DNA from: Mycobacterium sp. DL99
GTDB taxonomy: Bacteria > Actinomycetota > Actinomycetes > Mycobacteriales > Mycobacteriaceae
Assembly (NCBI RefSeq): GCF_004762045.1
Contig: NZ_SJOM01000007.1
Coordinates: 2,072,331-2,136,330 of the forward strand
Direction of reading: 5' to 3'
DNA length: 64,000 bases
Shown: one piece after another, positions 46,791 through 57,336 of the stretch
Position numbering within the stretch: the stretch's first letter is position 1
Layout: each line of letters begins with the position of its first letter
Position numbers and translations under genes: made by a program
Notes under the pieces: generated by a model
Told to the model about the DNA's origin: nothing
Seen by the model: only the letters and a program-made list of their open reading frames with translations
Database searches by the model: none

Positions 46791-49424
46791 TTGCCGGACT
46801 GGCCGTTTGTCGCACGGGATTCCGAACTGCGCGACGCCGCGCAGGCGTTGCGGGGCGGCGCCCGCGGGGTGGTCTTGGCAGGTAAGGCCGGAGTGGGAAA
46901 GTCGGCGCTGGCCCGCGTACTGGCTGAGGGCCTTGAGACAGACGGTTGCGCCGTCCGGTATGTGCTGGGCACCGAGACCGGGCAGGCGGTGCCGCTCGGG
47001 GCATTTCGCCACGCGCTCACCCTGACCGACGCGCGTGACCCGACGGTGATGCTCGCCGTGGCACATGAGATGTTGGCCACCGATCCCGACCTCGTCATCG
47101 TGGTCGATGACGCTCAGCACCTCGACCCGTTGTCGGCGCTGTTGGTCCAGCAACTGGCCGTGCACGGCGCGCCGAGGCTGATCGTCACCATCGGGAACGG
47201 CGCGGCTCCGTCCGATGCGGTGACCGCCTTGTGGAAAGAACAGCTGTTGCTGCGGTTGGACCTCGAACCCTTCACCCGGGAGCAGACCGCTGAGTTGGCT
47301 GCCGCGGTGTTGGGCGGCGAAGTCGACGAGCGTGCGGTCGGAGAACTGCACCGGTTCTCCTCGGGAAGTCCGCTCTACCTCCGGGGTTCGCTCAACGCGG
47401 CCCTGGGCGACGCGGTGTTCGTCTGCGAGCAGGGACGCTGGCGGTTGCGCGGGCAGCTGCGGGCGAGTGCCGATCTGCACGCACTGATCAATTCGCGGTT
47501 CGACACCCTCACACCGGACGAACGCGACGTGATGGAGGTGGTCTCCACCGCCGAGGTGCTCGACTGGGACGTGTTGGTGGGAGCCTGCGACCTCGACGCG
47601 ATCGCCAGGCTCGAGCGCAGGGGAGCGATCCAGGTGCTCAACGACGCGGCCTGCACCCTCGTGCAGCCCGGCCACCCCATCATCGGTGAGGTGGCCCGCA
47701 GCCGGTGCCCGAAAACCCGTTCCCGGCAGATCAATACGCAGTTGGCGGCCCTGCTGGGCGCGCACCTGGAATCGCCGAACAACGGCCGGCTCCCTGACGT
47801 CCGGGGACGCATACAGCTGGCACGATTCATGGCGGGAGGCAATGGTCCGGCCGATCCGGGCGCCATCGCCGACGCCGCGGCCAGTGCGGTCACGATGTCC
47901 AATCTGGCGCTGGGAGAAGAACTGGCGCGATACGCACTGGATCACGGCGCCGGGGTGCCCGCGGCGATCGTCCTGGCCGACGCGATGAGCTGGCAGGGCC
48001 GCGGCGAGCAGGCCGAGGAGTTACTGGCCCGGTCGGTGCCACCGGCCGACGACGAACCGATGCTGGCGCGTTGGGGCTGCCTGCGGGCATCCAACCTGTT
48101 CTTCGGGTGTGCCCGACCTGACGCCGCGCGTTCCGCACTCGCCATGATTCGGCGGCAGGTGCACTGCCCGCAGACGTTGAGCCTGGTCGTGGCGATGGAG
48201 GCGGTTTTCGCGTTCTTCGCCGGTGAGCTTGCCGGTGCGATCACGCTGGGCATCGAAACACTCGGCGCTGAGGCGTGGTCGATGGCCAACAGGTCGACGG
48301 CCGACGTATGGGCGGCACTGGCCACCTCGAGTGCGCTGGCCTTGTCTGGTCGCCCGGGTGAGGTCGCCATGGTGGCGCAGGCGGGTGAATTGGCCGCCGA
48401 GGATTGCGAGTCGGGGCCGCAGCGTTACTGGCTGGCCTTTGCACAGGTCGCGGCGGCCGCGGCCGAAGGGGATCTGGCACGGGCGCAGCGGGTCTGTGAC
48501 CGCTACGCGGTGTTGGCGGCCGGTTCTCCGCAGGCCGAGGCCATCGTCACCGCGCTGAATGGGCGGGTGGCGTTGGCCCGCGGCTGTCTGCCTTCGGCGG
48601 GTGAAGCACTGCAGGCCGCGGTGTGGACCACCCCGCAGGTACTCCCGCCGGGGTGGTTGATGGTGGTCGCCGCGTGGCTGGCCCAAGCCGAGGGGATGCG
48701 CGGTAACGGCTCCGCCGCGGGCGCCGCGTTGCTACAGGCCGAGTCTGCCGCGGTCGGGCCGCTTGAGGTGTTCCGGCCCGAGCTGGAGTTGGCCAGAGCC
48801 TGGACGGCGGCAGCGAACGGTGACACGGGATCGGCCGTGGACCACGCTGCCCGGGCGGCGCAGTGCGCCAAAGCGGGCGGAATGAACACGGTCGAGCTCA
48901 CGGCCCTGCACACGGCGTTGCGATTCGGGCAGACCGCGGGTGACCGCAGGATCCAGCAACTGGCGCGCCGCCATGGTGGCCGGCTGGCCGAGGCCATCGC
49001 CGCACACAGCCGCGGCCTCGCCCGCCATGATCCTGATCAACTCGTCGCGGCCACGGACCGGTTCGAGGCGATCGGTGCGTTGGGGCTGGCCGCCGATGCG
49101 GCCGCCCACGCGGCCAGGGAGTATGCCGGGGCCGGCTGCCGTGGCGGTGAATTGGAATCGGCTGCCAGGGCATTGTGGCTGTCGGGCCAGAGTGGTGCGA
49201 TGACGCCGGCCCTGTGCTGCGCCGGAGACCCGCTGCCGCTCACCGAGCGTGAGTGGGAGATCGCCACTCTCGTCGGTATCGGGATGAGCAACCGCCAGAT
49301 CGCCGGCAAGTTGTGCGTGTCGGTGCGCACCGTCGACGGACATCTGTACCGCATGTTCGCCAAGCTCGGCGTGGAGGACCGCGACCACCTGGCCCGGCTG
49401 GCGCGCTTCGGCCCGGCCAGTTGA
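46791..49424 (+). CDS. Large LuxR-family ATPase regulator (LAL/STAND type)
   Basis: The 877-residue protein has an AAA/STAND ATPase domain (Walker A GKAGVGKS at 31-38; Walker B in DLVIVVDDAQHLD near 99-111), a long helical-repeat middle region rich in Ala and Leu that can sense ligands or partners, and a C-terminal LuxR helix-turn-helix (LTEREWEIATLVGIGMSNRQIAGKLCVSVRTVDGHL, about 820-860 in parts). It starts at TTG 46791. Target genes are not visible; the nag operon upstream is on the same strand but has a separate 140-bp space. Confidence 0.9.
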   Translation: MPDWPFVARDSELRDAAQALRGGARGVVLAGKAGVGKSALARVLAEGLETDGCAVRYVLGTETGQAVPLGAFRHALTLTDARDPTVMLAVAHEMLATDPDLVIVVDDAQHLDPLSALLVQQLAVHGAPRLIVTIGNGAAPSDAVTALWKEQLLLRLDLEPFTREQTAELAAAVLGGEVDERAVGELHRFSSGSPLYLRGSLNAALGDAVFVCEQGRWRLRGQLRASADLHALINSRFDTLTPDERDVMEVVSTAEVLDWDVLVGACDLDAIARLERRGAIQVLNDAACTLVQPGHPIIGEVARSRCPKTRSRQINTQLAALLGAHLESPNNGRLPDVRGRIQLARFMAGGNGPADPGAIADAAASAVTMSNLALGEELARYALDHGAGVPAAIVLADAMSWQGRGEQAEELLARSVPPADDEPMLARWGCLRASNLFFGCARPDAARSALAMIRRQVHCPQTLSLVVAMEAVFAFFAGELAGAITLGIETLGAEAWSMANRSTADVWAALATSSALALSGRPGEVAMVAQAGELAAEDCESGPQRYWLAFAQVAAAAAEGDLARAQRVCDRYAVLAAGSPQAEAIVTALNGRVALARGCLPSAGEALQAAVWTTPQVLPPGWLMVVAAWLAQAEGMRGNGSAAGAALLQAESAAVGPLEVFRPELELARAWTAAANGDTGSAVDHAARAAQCAKAGGMNTVELTALHTALRFGQTAGDRRIQQLARRHGGRLAEAIAAHSRGLARHDPDQLVAATDRFEAIGALGLAADAAAHAAREYAGAGCRGGELESAARALWLSGQSGAMTPALCCAGDPLPLTEREWEIATLVGIGMSNRQIAGKLCVSVRTVDGHLYRMFAKLGVEDRDHLARLARFGPAS

Positions 49425-49634
49425 TCAGGTGGGGTGTTCGGGGTCCTCACTGGAACTCCGGGCACCCACGAATTCGAGGAGACGCGGATCTGTGGAGGTG
49501 AACCGGTCCACTTCCTCACCGCCGTCGCATCGCAGTAACGCGATCGTGAGGCTGTCGGCGGTGCGGGTGAGGACGTGCCAGTGTGCGCCGGAATCCTCCC
49601 AGCGCTGTAGATCGGCCAACCGGTCCGGGCCCAT
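49425..49634 (-). CDS. Small conserved protein, unknown
   Basis: This 69-residue cytosolic protein (RLADLQRWEDSGAHWHVL, then SLTIALLRCDGGEEVDRFTSTDPRLLEFVG) has a pattern I recall from small actinobacterial proteins of no known function. An excellent AGGAGG stands six bases before ATG 49634. Its stop codon touches the stop of the LuxR gene, and it is divergent from the DUF488 gene with only 20 bases between. Confidence 0.7.
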   Translation of the reverse strand: MGPDRLADLQRWEDSGAHWHVLTRTADSLTIALLRCDGGEEVDRFTSTDPRLLEFVGARSSSEDPEHPT

Positions 49635-49654
49635 GCCTCCTACGATGGCATGTC

Positions 49655-50014
49655 ATGGCCCCAAAAAACCGGGTGCGGGTGGCCCGTGTGTACACCGAAC
49701 CGGAACCTGATGAGGGGCAGCGGGTCCTGGTCGACCGATTGTGGCCCCGGGGCTTGAAGAAGGCCGATCCGCGGGTAGGGCGTTGGCTGCGCTCGGTTGC
49801 CCCGTCCACGGAGTTGCGTCACTGGTACGACCATAAGCCGGAGCGGTATGACGAGTTCGTCGCGCGCTACACCCAGGAGTTGCAGTCCGGCGAGGAGGCC
49901 GCGGCTCTCGATGAGTTGCGGGCGTTGGTCAGCGACGGCCCGGTCACCTTGGTGACCGCCACCCGTGAACTCGACCTCAGCCACCTGACCGTGCTGGCCA
50001 AGCTGCTGACCTGA
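49655..50014 (+). CDS. DUF488/YeaO-family protein
   Basis: The 119-residue protein holds the family core: RVYTEPEPDEGQRVLVDRLWPRGLKK, VAPSTELRHWYDHKPERYDEF and the late VTLVTATRELDLSHL. The family is uncharacterised. No clear ribosome binding site precedes ATG 49655, so the mRNA may be leaderless. A longer in-frame start would run into the divergent gene. Confidence 0.85.
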   Translation: MAPKNRVRVARVYTEPEPDEGQRVLVDRLWPRGLKKADPRVGRWLRSVAPSTELRHWYDHKPERYDEFVARYTQELQSGEEAAALDELRALVSDGPVTLVTATRELDLSHLTVLAKLLT

Positions 50015-50029
50015 GCTTCGAGCCCGGAG

Positions 50030-50048
50030 GAAGGTAAACCTACCCTCA
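50030..50048 (+). promoter_or_regulatory. IdeR-box-like site upstream of mbtK
   Basis: GAAGGTAAACCTACCCTCA matches the iron box pattern TWAGGTWAGSCTWACCTWA at 15 of 19 positions. It lies 27 bases before the mbtK start. IdeR represses siderophore genes when iron is sufficient. Confidence 0.6.
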
Positions 50049-50074
50049 TTCGCTGCGGTAGGCTCGGCGCTCAA

Positions 50075-50725
50075 ATGAGCGATATCGATACCGACGTGAC
50101 CGACGTGCCGGGGGCCCCCGTACTGAAGCGCGAGCTGACCGACATCACCGCCGAGGTGCGCGCCGTCGAGGCCCCTCGCACCCCGGTCCTGGCTGAGCCG
50201 TACGACATCCGTCCGGCCGACGCCGGTGCCGACGCCGAGCTGGTGTCGGAGTGGATGAACCGCCCGCACCTGGTGGAAGCCTGGGAGTACGACTGGGCGC
50301 CGGACCGCTGGCGCCGGTACCTGCAGGCTCAGCTCGACGGTGAATACTCACGGCCTTTCATCGCGAGCTTCCGCGGGAAGCCCGTCGGGTACATCGAGTT
50401 GTACCGGGCGGCCAAGGATTCCATCGCGCCCCGCTACGCCGCCGATCCGTACGACATCGGCATGCATGCCGCGATCGCCGATCTGAGATTCGTCAACCGC
50501 GGCATCGGCCCGATCCTGTTGCCGCGCATCGTGGCCAACGTGTTCGAACTCGAACCGAACTGCCGGCGGGTCATGTTCGATCCGGATCATCGCAACACCG
50601 GCGCCCGGCGGGTGTGCGAATGGGCGGGGTGTGAATTCCTGGGCGAGCACCAGATGTCCAACCGGCGGATGGCCCTCTATGCGCTGCCGCGCACACCCGA
50701 CGACGCCCTCGGCGACGCCGGGTAA
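50075..50725 (+). CDS. mbtK: Mycobactin lysine N6-acyltransferase MbtK
   Basis: The 216-residue GNAT-fold enzyme transfers the long acyl chain from MbtL to the N6 of (hydroxy)lysine in mycobactin. The IucB/MbtK pattern is clear: [73 protein letters not shown] and [11 protein letters not shown]. An N-terminal tail of about 45 residues is poorly conserved. The IdeR-like box upstream and the mbtL-M-N genes next door confirm the mbt-2 locus. Confidence 0.93.
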   Translation: MSDIDTDVTDVPGAPVLKRELTDITAEVRAVEAPRTPVLAEPYDIRPADAGADAELVSEWMNRPHLVEAWEYDWAPDRWRRYLQAQLDGEYSRPFIASFRGKPVGYIELYRAAKDSIAPRYAADPYDIGMHAAIADLRFVNRGIGPILLPRIVANVFELEPNCRRVMFDPDHRNTGARRVCEWAGCEFLGEHQMSNRRMALYALPRTPDDALGDAG

Positions 50726-50738
50726 CTGGAGAACCGGT

Positions 50739-51908
50739 TCAGGCGCCGGCGAATTCGGCGTAGCCGTCGTAATCGGGCTTCATGGCCGCGGCCACCAGCT
50801 CCCACAGCACCTCATCGGTGCCACCACCGACACGGGCCAGCTTCATGTCGCGCCACCACTTGCCCAGCGGCGTCTCGTCGACGAGATAGCCTGAGCCGCC
50901 GAAGATGTGCATGCACTCCGACGCGACCTCCTCGCCCAGCCGTGCGGCGGTCACCTTGAAGGCGGCGGCGGCTCGGAGATCGAGCTTGCCCTGCGCGGCT
51001 GCCCCGGCCAGGGCGTAACGCAGCAGGTCGACGCGAGCCTGCAGATCGGCGATCCGCATCCGCAGCGCCTGGTGCTCATAGAGGGTGTGGCCGAACTGCC
51101 GGCGTTTCATCATGCGTGCCAACGTGATTCCGAGGATCCGTTGTGAACCTGCGGCGACCTGTCCGGCGATCGACATGCGTTCGTGGGCCAACCCCCAGGA
51201 GATCGCCGCCAGCCCGGTGCCGGCCCTGGCCACCAGATGATCGGCGGGCACCCACGTGTCGATGTGCACCGCAGCAGTGGCCAGCGGTCCGTTGCCAACC
51301 TTGCGATAGGGCGGCTGGATCTCGACCGCCGACGTGGGCACCGCGATGACGACGACGTTGCCGTGTCTGCTGGTCGGATCGTGGTCGACGTTTCGGGCCA
51401 CCACCATGATGTGGTCGGCGATCGTCGACAGGGACACGAACTTCTTGATGCCCTTGATCTCGAATCCGTCTCGGGCCGTGCGGACTTCGGTCTCCACGAT
51501 CTGCAGGTCCGAACCCCCGGATTCCTCGGAGGCCGCGATGCACAGCACGGCTTCGCCGTGGACGGCCTGTTCGCAGATGGTGCGCAGGTGGTCGGATTTG
51601 CCGAAGCGGCGTAGCAGGGCGATGGCCGAATCATGCAGGCTGACACCCACACCGATGCCAGAGGAACCGGTCCGGCCCAGTGCGGAGGCCAGTTCGATCA
51701 GCTTGGCCACGTCGGGTTGTTGACCGTCACCCCACTTCTCGCTGAACACCCCGTTGCGGCCGAGGTGTTCGATGAGCCGGCGCGGAAAGCTCTCGGTCTC
51801 TTCGGCTTCGGCGGTCCAGGCCTTGACCTGATCGTCGAAAACCCGATCCAGCAGGTCTCGGTACTCCTCGACCGTGGTGGTGGCCGGCGTTGGCGTGAGC
51901 GCGGTCAT
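50739..51908 (-). CDS. mbtN: Acyl-[acyl carrier protein] dehydrogenase MbtN
   Basis: The 389-residue acyl-CoA dehydrogenase-fold flavoenzyme introduces the cis double bond in the acyl chain of mycobactin. Features are [22 protein letters not shown] (flavin/substrate loop), [21 protein letters not shown], and the C-terminal [37 protein letters not shown], with GGTDE in place of the usual YEGT. It is the last gene of mbtL-mbtM-mbtN; its ATG overlaps the mbtM stop (ATGA). Convergent with mbtK, 13 bases apart. Confidence 0.92.
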   Translation of the reverse strand: MTALTPTPATTTVEEYRDLLDRVFDDQVKAWTAEAEETESFPRRLIEHLGRNGVFSEKWGDGQQPDVAKLIELASALGRTGSSGIGVGVSLHDSAIALLRRFGKSDHLRTICEQAVHGEAVLCIAASEESGGSDLQIVETEVRTARDGFEIKGIKKFVSLSTIADHIMVVARNVDHDPTSRHGNVVVIAVPTSAVEIQPPYRKVGNGPLATAAVHIDTWVPADHLVARAGTGLAAISWGLAHERMSIAGQVAAGSQRILGITLARMMKRRQFGHTLYEHQALRMRIADLQARVDLLRYALAGAAAQGKLDLRAAAAFKVTAARLGEEVASECMHIFGGSGYLVDETPLGKWWRDMKLARVGGGTDEVLWELVAAAMKPDYDGYAEFAGA

Positions 51909-53479
51909 GACTTCGCTGTCTCCAATTGTCGTTTGACCTCCAGGCGGCGCAGCTTGCCCGAGGAGGTGCGGGGGAGCGACCCCGGCGTCAGGAACACCAC
52001 GTCGGCGGGCACGATGCCGCACTCGGATGCCACCTGTTGGATGACCTGGCTGCGGGCCCCGGCCTCGTCGGGTCCACGGAACTCGGCCGCGATCACCAGG
52101 CCGGAGCGGACCGACTTCTCGCCGGCACCCACGGCCACGACGGCGCCTTCCCGAACGCCCTTGACCTGAGCGGCAACTCGCTCGATCTCGGTGGGGAAGA
52201 TGTTGCGCCCGGCCACCGTGATCAGTTCCTTGGTGCGCCCGCAGACCACCAGTCCGCCGTCGACGAAGTAGCCGAGGTCGCCGGTGGCGAACCAGTCGTC
52301 AGGCTTCAGCGGTGGCTGACCGAGGTAGCCCGACATCATCGAGGTGCCGCGGATCTCGATCTCGCCCACCTCGCGGTCGACGATGCCTGCGTTGTCCTCG
52401 CCGGGCCGCAGGCGCACTTCCATCCCGCCGATGGCGTCACCGAGCACGGCGAGCTGCTGCCGATTGGACCCGGCGTCCGTCGCGACGGTGATCTCGTCGA
52501 GGACCACACCGTGCCCCGGCACGGGAACCGTGACCGCGCAGGATGATTCGGCCATCCCATAGGACGGTGAGAGGGCTCCGGGGTTGAAGCCGAAGCGGGA
52601 CAGTTCGGTGCCGAACCGGCGCGTCGCCTCGCAATCCACCGGCTCGCCGCCGTTGAGCGCGAACCGCAGGGCCGACAGGTCCAGATCGGTCAGGCGTCTG
52701 GAGTACTTGCCGATCAGGCCGTAGGCCATGTTCGGCGCGGCGGTCAGGGTGGCGCGGCTCTCGGTGAGCCACCGCACCCAGCTGAACGGTGAGGCTGCGA
52801 AGGCCATTGTCGGGGCCTGCCACACCTCGATGCCGTTGACCGCTCCGGCCAGCAGGAAGGTCAGTCCCATGTCGTGGTACAGCGGCAGCCACGAGCATCC
52901 GATGTCGCTGTGCGACAAGCTGATCCGATCGCTGAGCCCACGCAGGTTGGCCAGCACCGCTGATGGCGTCAGCTGGGCGGTGCGAGGGGTGCCGGTGGAG
53001 CCGGCGGTGCCCTGCAGGACCGCGACCGGGCCGGTTCCCGGCGCCAGCGTGGTGGAGCGTTGAGCGTGGGCGACGACGCCGTCGTCGTGGATCCTCAGCG
53101 AGGTCTCGGCCGTCCGCAGCAGCTCCAGGTGGGCGCCGTGGCTGAACACCGTGCCCGCGCCGATGTCGGAGAGCCGGTTCACCGTGGACTGCGCCCAGGT
53201 ATTCGCGTCCGCGCCCCGGATCGGGCCGGGCAGTACGGACAGTGCCGCGCCGGCCAGCAGAGCGCCGAGGACCGTTGCGATGCCCTCCACGGTGGGCTCA
53301 CCGACCACGCCGACTGCGGTCGAACCGTCCTGGCCGATCTGTTCGGCGACGTTCTCGGCGCGCGTGTACACCTGGCCCCATGGATGGCGGGCCCAGGTGC
53401 GTGTCTCGTGGTCGTAGACCACGAGGTCGGCGTCGGTGGTGGTCAGCGACGCGGCGAGCGCCGTGGCCAGCACGCTCAC
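51905..53479 (-). CDS. mbtM: Long-chain fatty acid adenylating ligase MbtM (FadD33)
   Basis: The 524-residue ligase activates a fatty acid as the acyl adenylate and loads it onto MbtL. It has the AMP-binding motifs [20 protein letters not shown] (P-loop), [16 protein letters not shown] (A5), [25 protein letters not shown] (A7-A8) and the A10 Lys in [17 protein letters not shown] 53479 overlaps the mbtL stop (GTGA), showing coupling. It corresponds to Rv1345 of the M. tuberculosis mbt-2 locus. Confidence 0.92.
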   Translation of the reverse strand: MSVLATALAASLTTTDADLVVYDHETRTWARHPWGQVYTRAENVAEQIGQDGSTAVGVVGEPTVEGIATVLGALLAGAALSVLPGPIRGADANTWAQSTVNRLSDIGAGTVFSHGAHLELLRTAETSLRIHDDGVVAHAQRSTTLAPGTGPVAVLQGTAGSTGTPRTAQLTPSAVLANLRGLSDRISLSHSDIGCSWLPLYHDMGLTFLLAGAVNGIEVWQAPTMAFAASPFSWVRWLTESRATLTAAPNMAYGLIGKYSRRLTDLDLSALRFALNGGEPVDCEATRRFGTELSRFGFNPGALSPSYGMAESSCAVTVPVPGHGVVLDEITVATDAGSNRQQLAVLGDAIGGMEVRLRPGEDNAGIVDREVGEIEIRGTSMMSGYLGQPPLKPDDWFATGDLGYFVDGGLVVCGRTKELITVAGRNIFPTEIERVAAQVKGVREGAVVAVGAGEKSVRSGLVIAAEFRGPDEAGARSQVIQQVASECGIVPADVVFLTPGSLPRTSSGKLRRLEVKRQLETAKS

Positions 53480-53745
53480 TGGCTGCTCTGCGCGGCAGGC
53501 GCTTTCGCCAGGATGGCCGCCTCGAGATCGCCGACGGTGTCGCAGCTGAGCAGGTCTTCTTCGGACAGGGCGACCCCGAGCTTGTCCTCGATCGCCACCA
53601 TGCCGACGGCGAACGCCACCGAGTCCAGGCCGACGTCGTCGATGAGTCGGGATTCCCTGGTCACCCGGCGGACATCGACATTCATGTCGTCACGAAGGAT
53701 CTCGGTGAGAGCGGCGCTGACCGCTTCGGATGTTGTCGACTGCAT
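53476..53745 (-). CDS. mbtL: Acyl carrier protein MbtL
   Basis: The 89-residue carrier protein has Ser42 in VGLDSVAF as the phosphopantetheine site and the four-helix ACP pattern ([43 protein letters not shown]). It carries the fatty acyl chain between MbtM, MbtN and MbtK. First gene of its operon. No strong ribosome binding site precedes ATG 53745, and an IdeR-like box stands 25 bases upstream. Confidence 0.92.
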   Translation of the reverse strand: MQSTTSEAVSAALTEILRDDMNVDVRRVTRESRLIDDVGLDSVAFAVGMVAIEDKLGVALSEEDLLSCDTVGDLEAAILAKAPAAQSSQ

Positions 53746-53769
53746 GGGGTGGCACGGTACACGCCGGAG

Positions 53770-53788
53770 GAAAGATAGGCTAGCCTTA
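53770..53788 (-). promoter_or_regulatory. IdeR-box-like site upstream of mbtL-mbtM-mbtN
   Basis: GAAAGATAGGCTAGCCTTA matches TWAGGTWAGSCTWACCTWA at 15 of 19 positions, with an intact central TAGGCTA-N-CCT. It is 25 bases before the mbtL start, within the expected promoter. It should switch the operon off in high iron. Confidence 0.7.
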
Positions 53789-53805
53789 CCAGGTCGCCTG
53801 TGAGG

Positions 53806-54876
53806 TCAGTAACTGAAGCGCGCCAGATCGGTCCCGCCGTGCCGGTGTCCGGCATCGACAACCGTTGCCGAGGGCACCATCTCGGCGCTGACCACGCCGT
53901 GCTCGCGGGTGATTTCGTCGACGATCTCGAACGATGCGGCGATCCGGTCGGGGGTGTCCACCACGATGGTCGTCACCGGGACGTGCCGTCCCAACTGGAA
54001 AAGCTTGTCCCCGCGGGGTTTACCGTCGTCGCTGTAACCCCAGACCCCACGCAGCACCGTCGCGCCGCCGGCCACATTGGACTCCAGCAGCCTGCGGACG
54101 ATGGCCCGGTGGATCGGCACCCCGTCATGTTGTGCGGTTTCGGCGGTGTGGACCATCAGCTTCTGCCACAGCGGACGGCCCTGAGCGTCGGCGCCGGGCA
54201 GCGCGGCCGGCCGGGTCAGCAGCTGCCCGCCCTGCTTGCACAGTTGCGCCCGTTCGACGGTGAGCAGCGGGTTCTCCAGCAGCTCGGTGAGTTCGCCCAG
54301 CACCGCATTCACCTGCGCCCCGGTTCCCAGCCCGATGATCATGAGCGGCACCTCGGCATTGCGGCTGAAGAACGCGGCGCGTCGACGCTGGCCGTGGGCG
54401 GTCCCGTCCACCCCGAGAAACACCGTGGTCGCGGCGAAGCCGCGCCGGTGCAACAGATCGCACACCGCGCGGTAGGCCGGAATACCGGCGACCCGGTGAT
54501 GACGGCCGACGTACACCGTCAGCTTGCAGACGTCGGTAACCGTTGGGGCCGGCGACTGGCGGCGGACCAGCTGGGCCCGCTCCAGGGTGATCAGGCCACG
54601 GGGAAGCAGCTCCACCGTCTGCTCGGCCAGCGCGGAGATCTTGTCGGCCGCATCGACAGCGGCGATCGCGATCGGGGGATCCTCTGAGGCACTCAGTGTC
54701 TCGTCGGTGCGCAGGTGGTGGTGTGGACCGAAGCTGGAGATCCCGCGCAGCATCACGCTGATCGCGATGTCGCTGGCTCCGTACAGGTCCAGGAGCGCAT
54801 CGGCGACGAAGCGGTGCTCGTGGCGCAGCCGCTCGGCGAAGTACGCGGTCAGCTTGAGGTAGTCGGTGGTGGTCAC
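53806..54876 (-). CDS. DUF190 triple-repeat protein, coupled to crcB
   Basis: The 356-residue cytosolic protein has three DUF190 units of about 110 residues, each with the pattern LTVYVG/LTAYFAER.R...PAYRAVCDLL...GFAATTVFLGV (starting near residues 3, 118 and 235). DUF190 proteins are small ferredoxin-like domains that often accompany CrcB fluoride channels and probably modulate them. GTG 54876 overlaps the crcB stop (GTGA), so it is the last gene of a three-gene operon. The fusion of three units matches the M. tuberculosis neighbour Rv3071. Confidence 0.85.
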   Translation of the reverse strand: MTTTDYLKLTAYFAERLRHEHRFVADALLDLYGASDIAISVMLRGISSFGPHHHLRTDETLSASEDPPIAIAAVDAADKISALAEQTVELLPRGLITLERAQLVRRQSPAPTVTDVCKLTVYVGRHHRVAGIPAYRAVCDLLHRRGFAATTVFLGVDGTAHGQRRRAAFFSRNAEVPLMIIGLGTGAQVNAVLGELTELLENPLLTVERAQLCKQGGQLLTRPAALPGADAQGRPLWQKLMVHTAETAQHDGVPIHRAIVRRLLESNVAGGATVLRGVWGYSDDGKPRGDKLFQLGRHVPVTTIVVDTPDRIAASFEIVDEITREHGVVSAEMVPSATVVDAGHRHGGTDLARFSY

Positions 54877-55238
54877 AGCCGGCTCCCCAGTGACATGCCG
54901 AGCCACGCCGCGGCCAGGCCGAGTACCACGCTGACGACGATGTTGCCGACCGCGGGCCAGATCCGGCGCTCCTCGCCCAGGCGCTGGGTTTCCAGCATCC
55001 AGGTGGAGAACGTCGTATAGGAGCCGACGAATGCGGTGCCGGCCAGCAGCGCGGCGTGCCGGTCCAGGGCCAGGCCGCCGAGGAAGCCGAGCAGGAAGGC
55101 GCCGCTCAGGTTCACCGCCAGGGTGCCGAACGGGAACCCCCGGGTGTGGCGTGCGGACACCGCACGGTCGAGCAGGAACCGGCAGACCGCCCCGACGCCG
55201 CCGAGCAGCATCACCCCGGCCCAGACGGCGGCGGTCAT
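54873..55238 (-). CDS. crcB: Fluoride channel subunit CrcB (second copy of the pair)
   Basis: The 121-residue membrane protein has four helices with family motifs [21 protein letters not shown] (the Asn lines the pore) and GFLG...[13 protein letters not shown] (Phe-box and Na+ site). CrcB/Fluc exports fluoride as a dual-topology dimer. The two adjacent crcB genes may give a heterodimer. ATG 55238 overlaps the stop of the other copy (ATGA). Confidence 0.93.
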   Translation of the reverse strand: MTAAVWAGVMLLGGVGAVCRFLLDRAVSARHTRGFPFGTLAVNLSGAFLLGFLGGLALDRHAALLAGTAFVGSYTTFSTWMLETQRLGEERRIWPAVGNIVVSVVLGLAAAWLGMSLGSRL

Positions 55239-55630
55239 CGCACCGCGGCCCGGCGCACCAGAGCGGTCGCGAGGACCACCGCGAGTAGACCGGCGGCGAT
55301 GCTGGCGGCGGTGTAGCCCGCGGCCAACGCCCAGTTTCCGTGCTCGAGCATCGTGATCGTCTCGACCTGCATCGTGGAGAACGTGGTCAGCCCGCCGCAC
55401 ACCCCGGTACCCAGCAGTGGCCGTCGGTAACTCGACACCGGCAGCCGCTCCAGCAGTCGCGTGGTGAAGTACCCCAGCATGAACGCGCCGATGATGTTCA
55501 CGATGAACGTCGGCCACGGCCAATGGCCGGGTTGAGGTGCCGCGAGCACCGCCAGGACGGCGCGCGCCAGCGTGCCCAGGGCGCCGCCGACGAAGACCGC
55601 GGCCAATTCTCGGGGGTCATGGCCAAACAT
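55235..55630 (-). CDS. crcB: Fluoride channel subunit CrcB (first copy of the pair)
   Basis: The 131-residue membrane protein has four helices with [19 protein letters not shown] and [16 protein letters not shown], the family's pore Asn and TTFST motif. It is first in the operon crcB-crcB-DUF190. ATG 55630 has no visible ribosome binding site upstream (TACTTTTACTTC), so the message may be leaderless. No fluoride riboswitch is seen in the 71 bases before the divergent pgm start. Confidence 0.92.
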   Translation of the reverse strand: MFGHDPRELAAVFVGGALGTLARAVLAVLAAPQPGHWPWPTFIVNIIGAFMLGYFTTRLLERLPVSSYRRPLLGTGVCGGLTTFSTMQVETITMLEHGNWALAAGYTAASIAAGLLAVVLATALVRRAAVR

Positions 55631-55701
55631 GAAGTAAAAGTATGGCGGCAACTGCGCGACTGGCGGGCACCGACATCCGTTCGGGAGCAGAATCGGGAAC
55701 C

Positions 55702-57336
55702 ATGGCTGCCAATCCCCGTGCCGGGCAACCGGCTCAACCCGAGGATCTGATCGACATCGCCGCGGTGGCGACCGCCTACTACACCAGGCGGCCCGACCCC
55801 GATGACATTGCGCAGCAGGTGGTGTTCGGTACCTCCGGGCACCGCGGCTCCAGTCTGGATACGGCGTTCAACGAAGGCCACATCCTGGCCACCACCCAGG
55901 CCATCGTCGAGTACCGGGCTGCACAGGGCACCACGGGCCCGTTGTTCCTCGGCCGCGACACCCACGCCCTGTCGGAACCGGCCTGGGCCTCGGCACTCGA
56001 GGTGCTGGCCGCCAACGATGTTGTGGCGATGATCGATTCGGCCGATCGCTATACCCCGACCCCCGCGGTCAGCCACGCCATCCTGACGTTCAACCGCGGC
56101 CGTGACGCCGACCTGGCCGACGGCATCGTCGTCACCCCGTCGCACAACCCACCGCGCGACGGCGGCTTCAAGTACAACCCACCCAACGGCGGTCCCGCCG
56201 ATACCGATGCCACCGGGTGGATTGCCAAGCGCGCCAACGAGATCCTGCGTGAGGGCTTCAAATCGGTCAAACGCATGCCGCTGTCGCGGGCGTTGCAGAT
56301 GGCCCAGCGCCACGACTACCTGGACGACTATGTCGCGGACCTGGCCAATGTGGTGGATCTGCACGCGATCCGCGCCGCGGGCATCCGCATCGGTGCCGAC
56401 CCGCTCGGCGGGGCCAGCGTGGACTACTGGGGCGCGATCGCCGAGCGGTACGACCTGGACCTGACCGTGGTGAACCCGCTGGTGGATGCGACGTGGCGGT
56501 TCATGACCCTGGACACCGACGGCAAGATCCGGATGGACTGCAGCTCACCGAATGCCATGGCTGGGCTCATCGCCAACCGGGATTCCTATCAGATCGCCAC
56601 CGGCAACGACGCCGACTCCGATCGGCACGGCATCGTCACCCCGGACGGCGGACTGATGAATCCCAACCACTACCTCGCCGTGGCGATCGACTACCTCTAC
56701 ACCCACCGGCCGAACTGGCCGGCGGCCACCGCGGTGGGCAAGACCGCGGTGAGCAGTTCGATCATCGACCGGGTGGTGGCCGGGCTGGATCGCAAGCTGG
56801 TCGAGGTGCCGGTCGGGTTCAAGTGGTTCGTGGACGGGCTGATCGGCGGCGGCATCGGTTTCGGCGGCGAGGAGAGTGCCGGGGCGTCGTTCCTGCGAAT
56901 GGACGGGTCGACGTGGACCACCGACAAGGACGGCATCATCCTGGCGCTGCTGGCCTCGGAGATCCTGGCGATCACCGGGTCGACGCCGTCGCAGCGGTAT
57001 GCCGAACTGGCCGAACGCTACGGGTCGCCCACGTATGCGCGCATCGACGCGCCGGCCGACCGCGAGCAGAAGGCGCGGCTGGCGAAACTGTCGCCCGAGC
57101 AGGTCAGCGCCACCGAGCTGGCCGGTGAACCCATCACCGCGAAGCTGACCTCCGCGCCGGGCAACGGCGCGCCGCTGGGCGGGCTGAAGGTCACGACGGA
57201 GAACGCCTGGTTCGCGGCCCGACCGTCGGGCACCGAGGATGTCTACAAGATCTACGCCGAGTCCTTCCTCGGCCCCGACCATCTTGCGGAGGTGCAGGAG
57301 GCCGCCAAGGACGTGGTTAATACAGTCATTGGGTGA
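55702..57336 (+). CDS. pgm: Phosphoglucomutase (alpha-D-glucose phosphate-specific)
   Basis: The 544-residue enzyme interconverts glucose 1- and 6-phosphate for glycogen, trehalose and nucleotide-sugar synthesis. The phosphoserine loop is [13 protein letters not shown], the Mg2+ loop [11 protein letters not shown], the sugar loop [10 protein letters not shown] and the phosphate loop [13 protein letters not shown]. Length and N-terminus ([16 protein letters not shown]) match Rv3068c, and the crcB-crcB-DUF190 neighbours are the same as there. ATG 55702 is chosen; an upstream in-frame start would overlap the divergent crcB leader. Confidence 0.96.
   Translation: MAANPRAGQPAQPEDLIDIAAVATAYYTRRPDPDDIAQQVVFGTSGHRGSSLDTAFNEGHILATTQAIVEYRAAQGTTGPLFLGRDTHALSEPAWASALEVLAANDVVAMIDSADRYTPTPAVSHAILTFNRGRDADLADGIVVTPSHNPPRDGGFKYNPPNGGPADTDATGWIAKRANEILREGFKSVKRMPLSRALQMAQRHDYLDDYVADLANVVDLHAIRAAGIRIGADPLGGASVDYWGAIAERYDLDLTVVNPLVDATWRFMTLDTDGKIRMDCSSPNAMAGLIANRDSYQIATGNDADSDRHGIVTPDGGLMNPNHYLAVAIDYLYTHRPNWPAATAVGKTAVSSSIIDRVVAGLDRKLVEVPVGFKWFVDGLIGGGIGFGGEESAGASFLRMDGSTWTTDKDGIILALLASEILAITGSTPSQRYAELAERYGSPTYARIDAPADREQKARLAKLSPEQVSATELAGEPITAKLTSAPGNGAPLGGLKVTTENAWFAARPSGTEDVYKIYAESFLGPDHLAEVQEAAKDVVNTVIG

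Noticed and set aside
55631..55701. Fluoride riboswitch before crcB
   Set aside because: The 71-base divergent space is too short and lacks the pseudoknot-forming sequence pattern; the transcript may even be leaderless.
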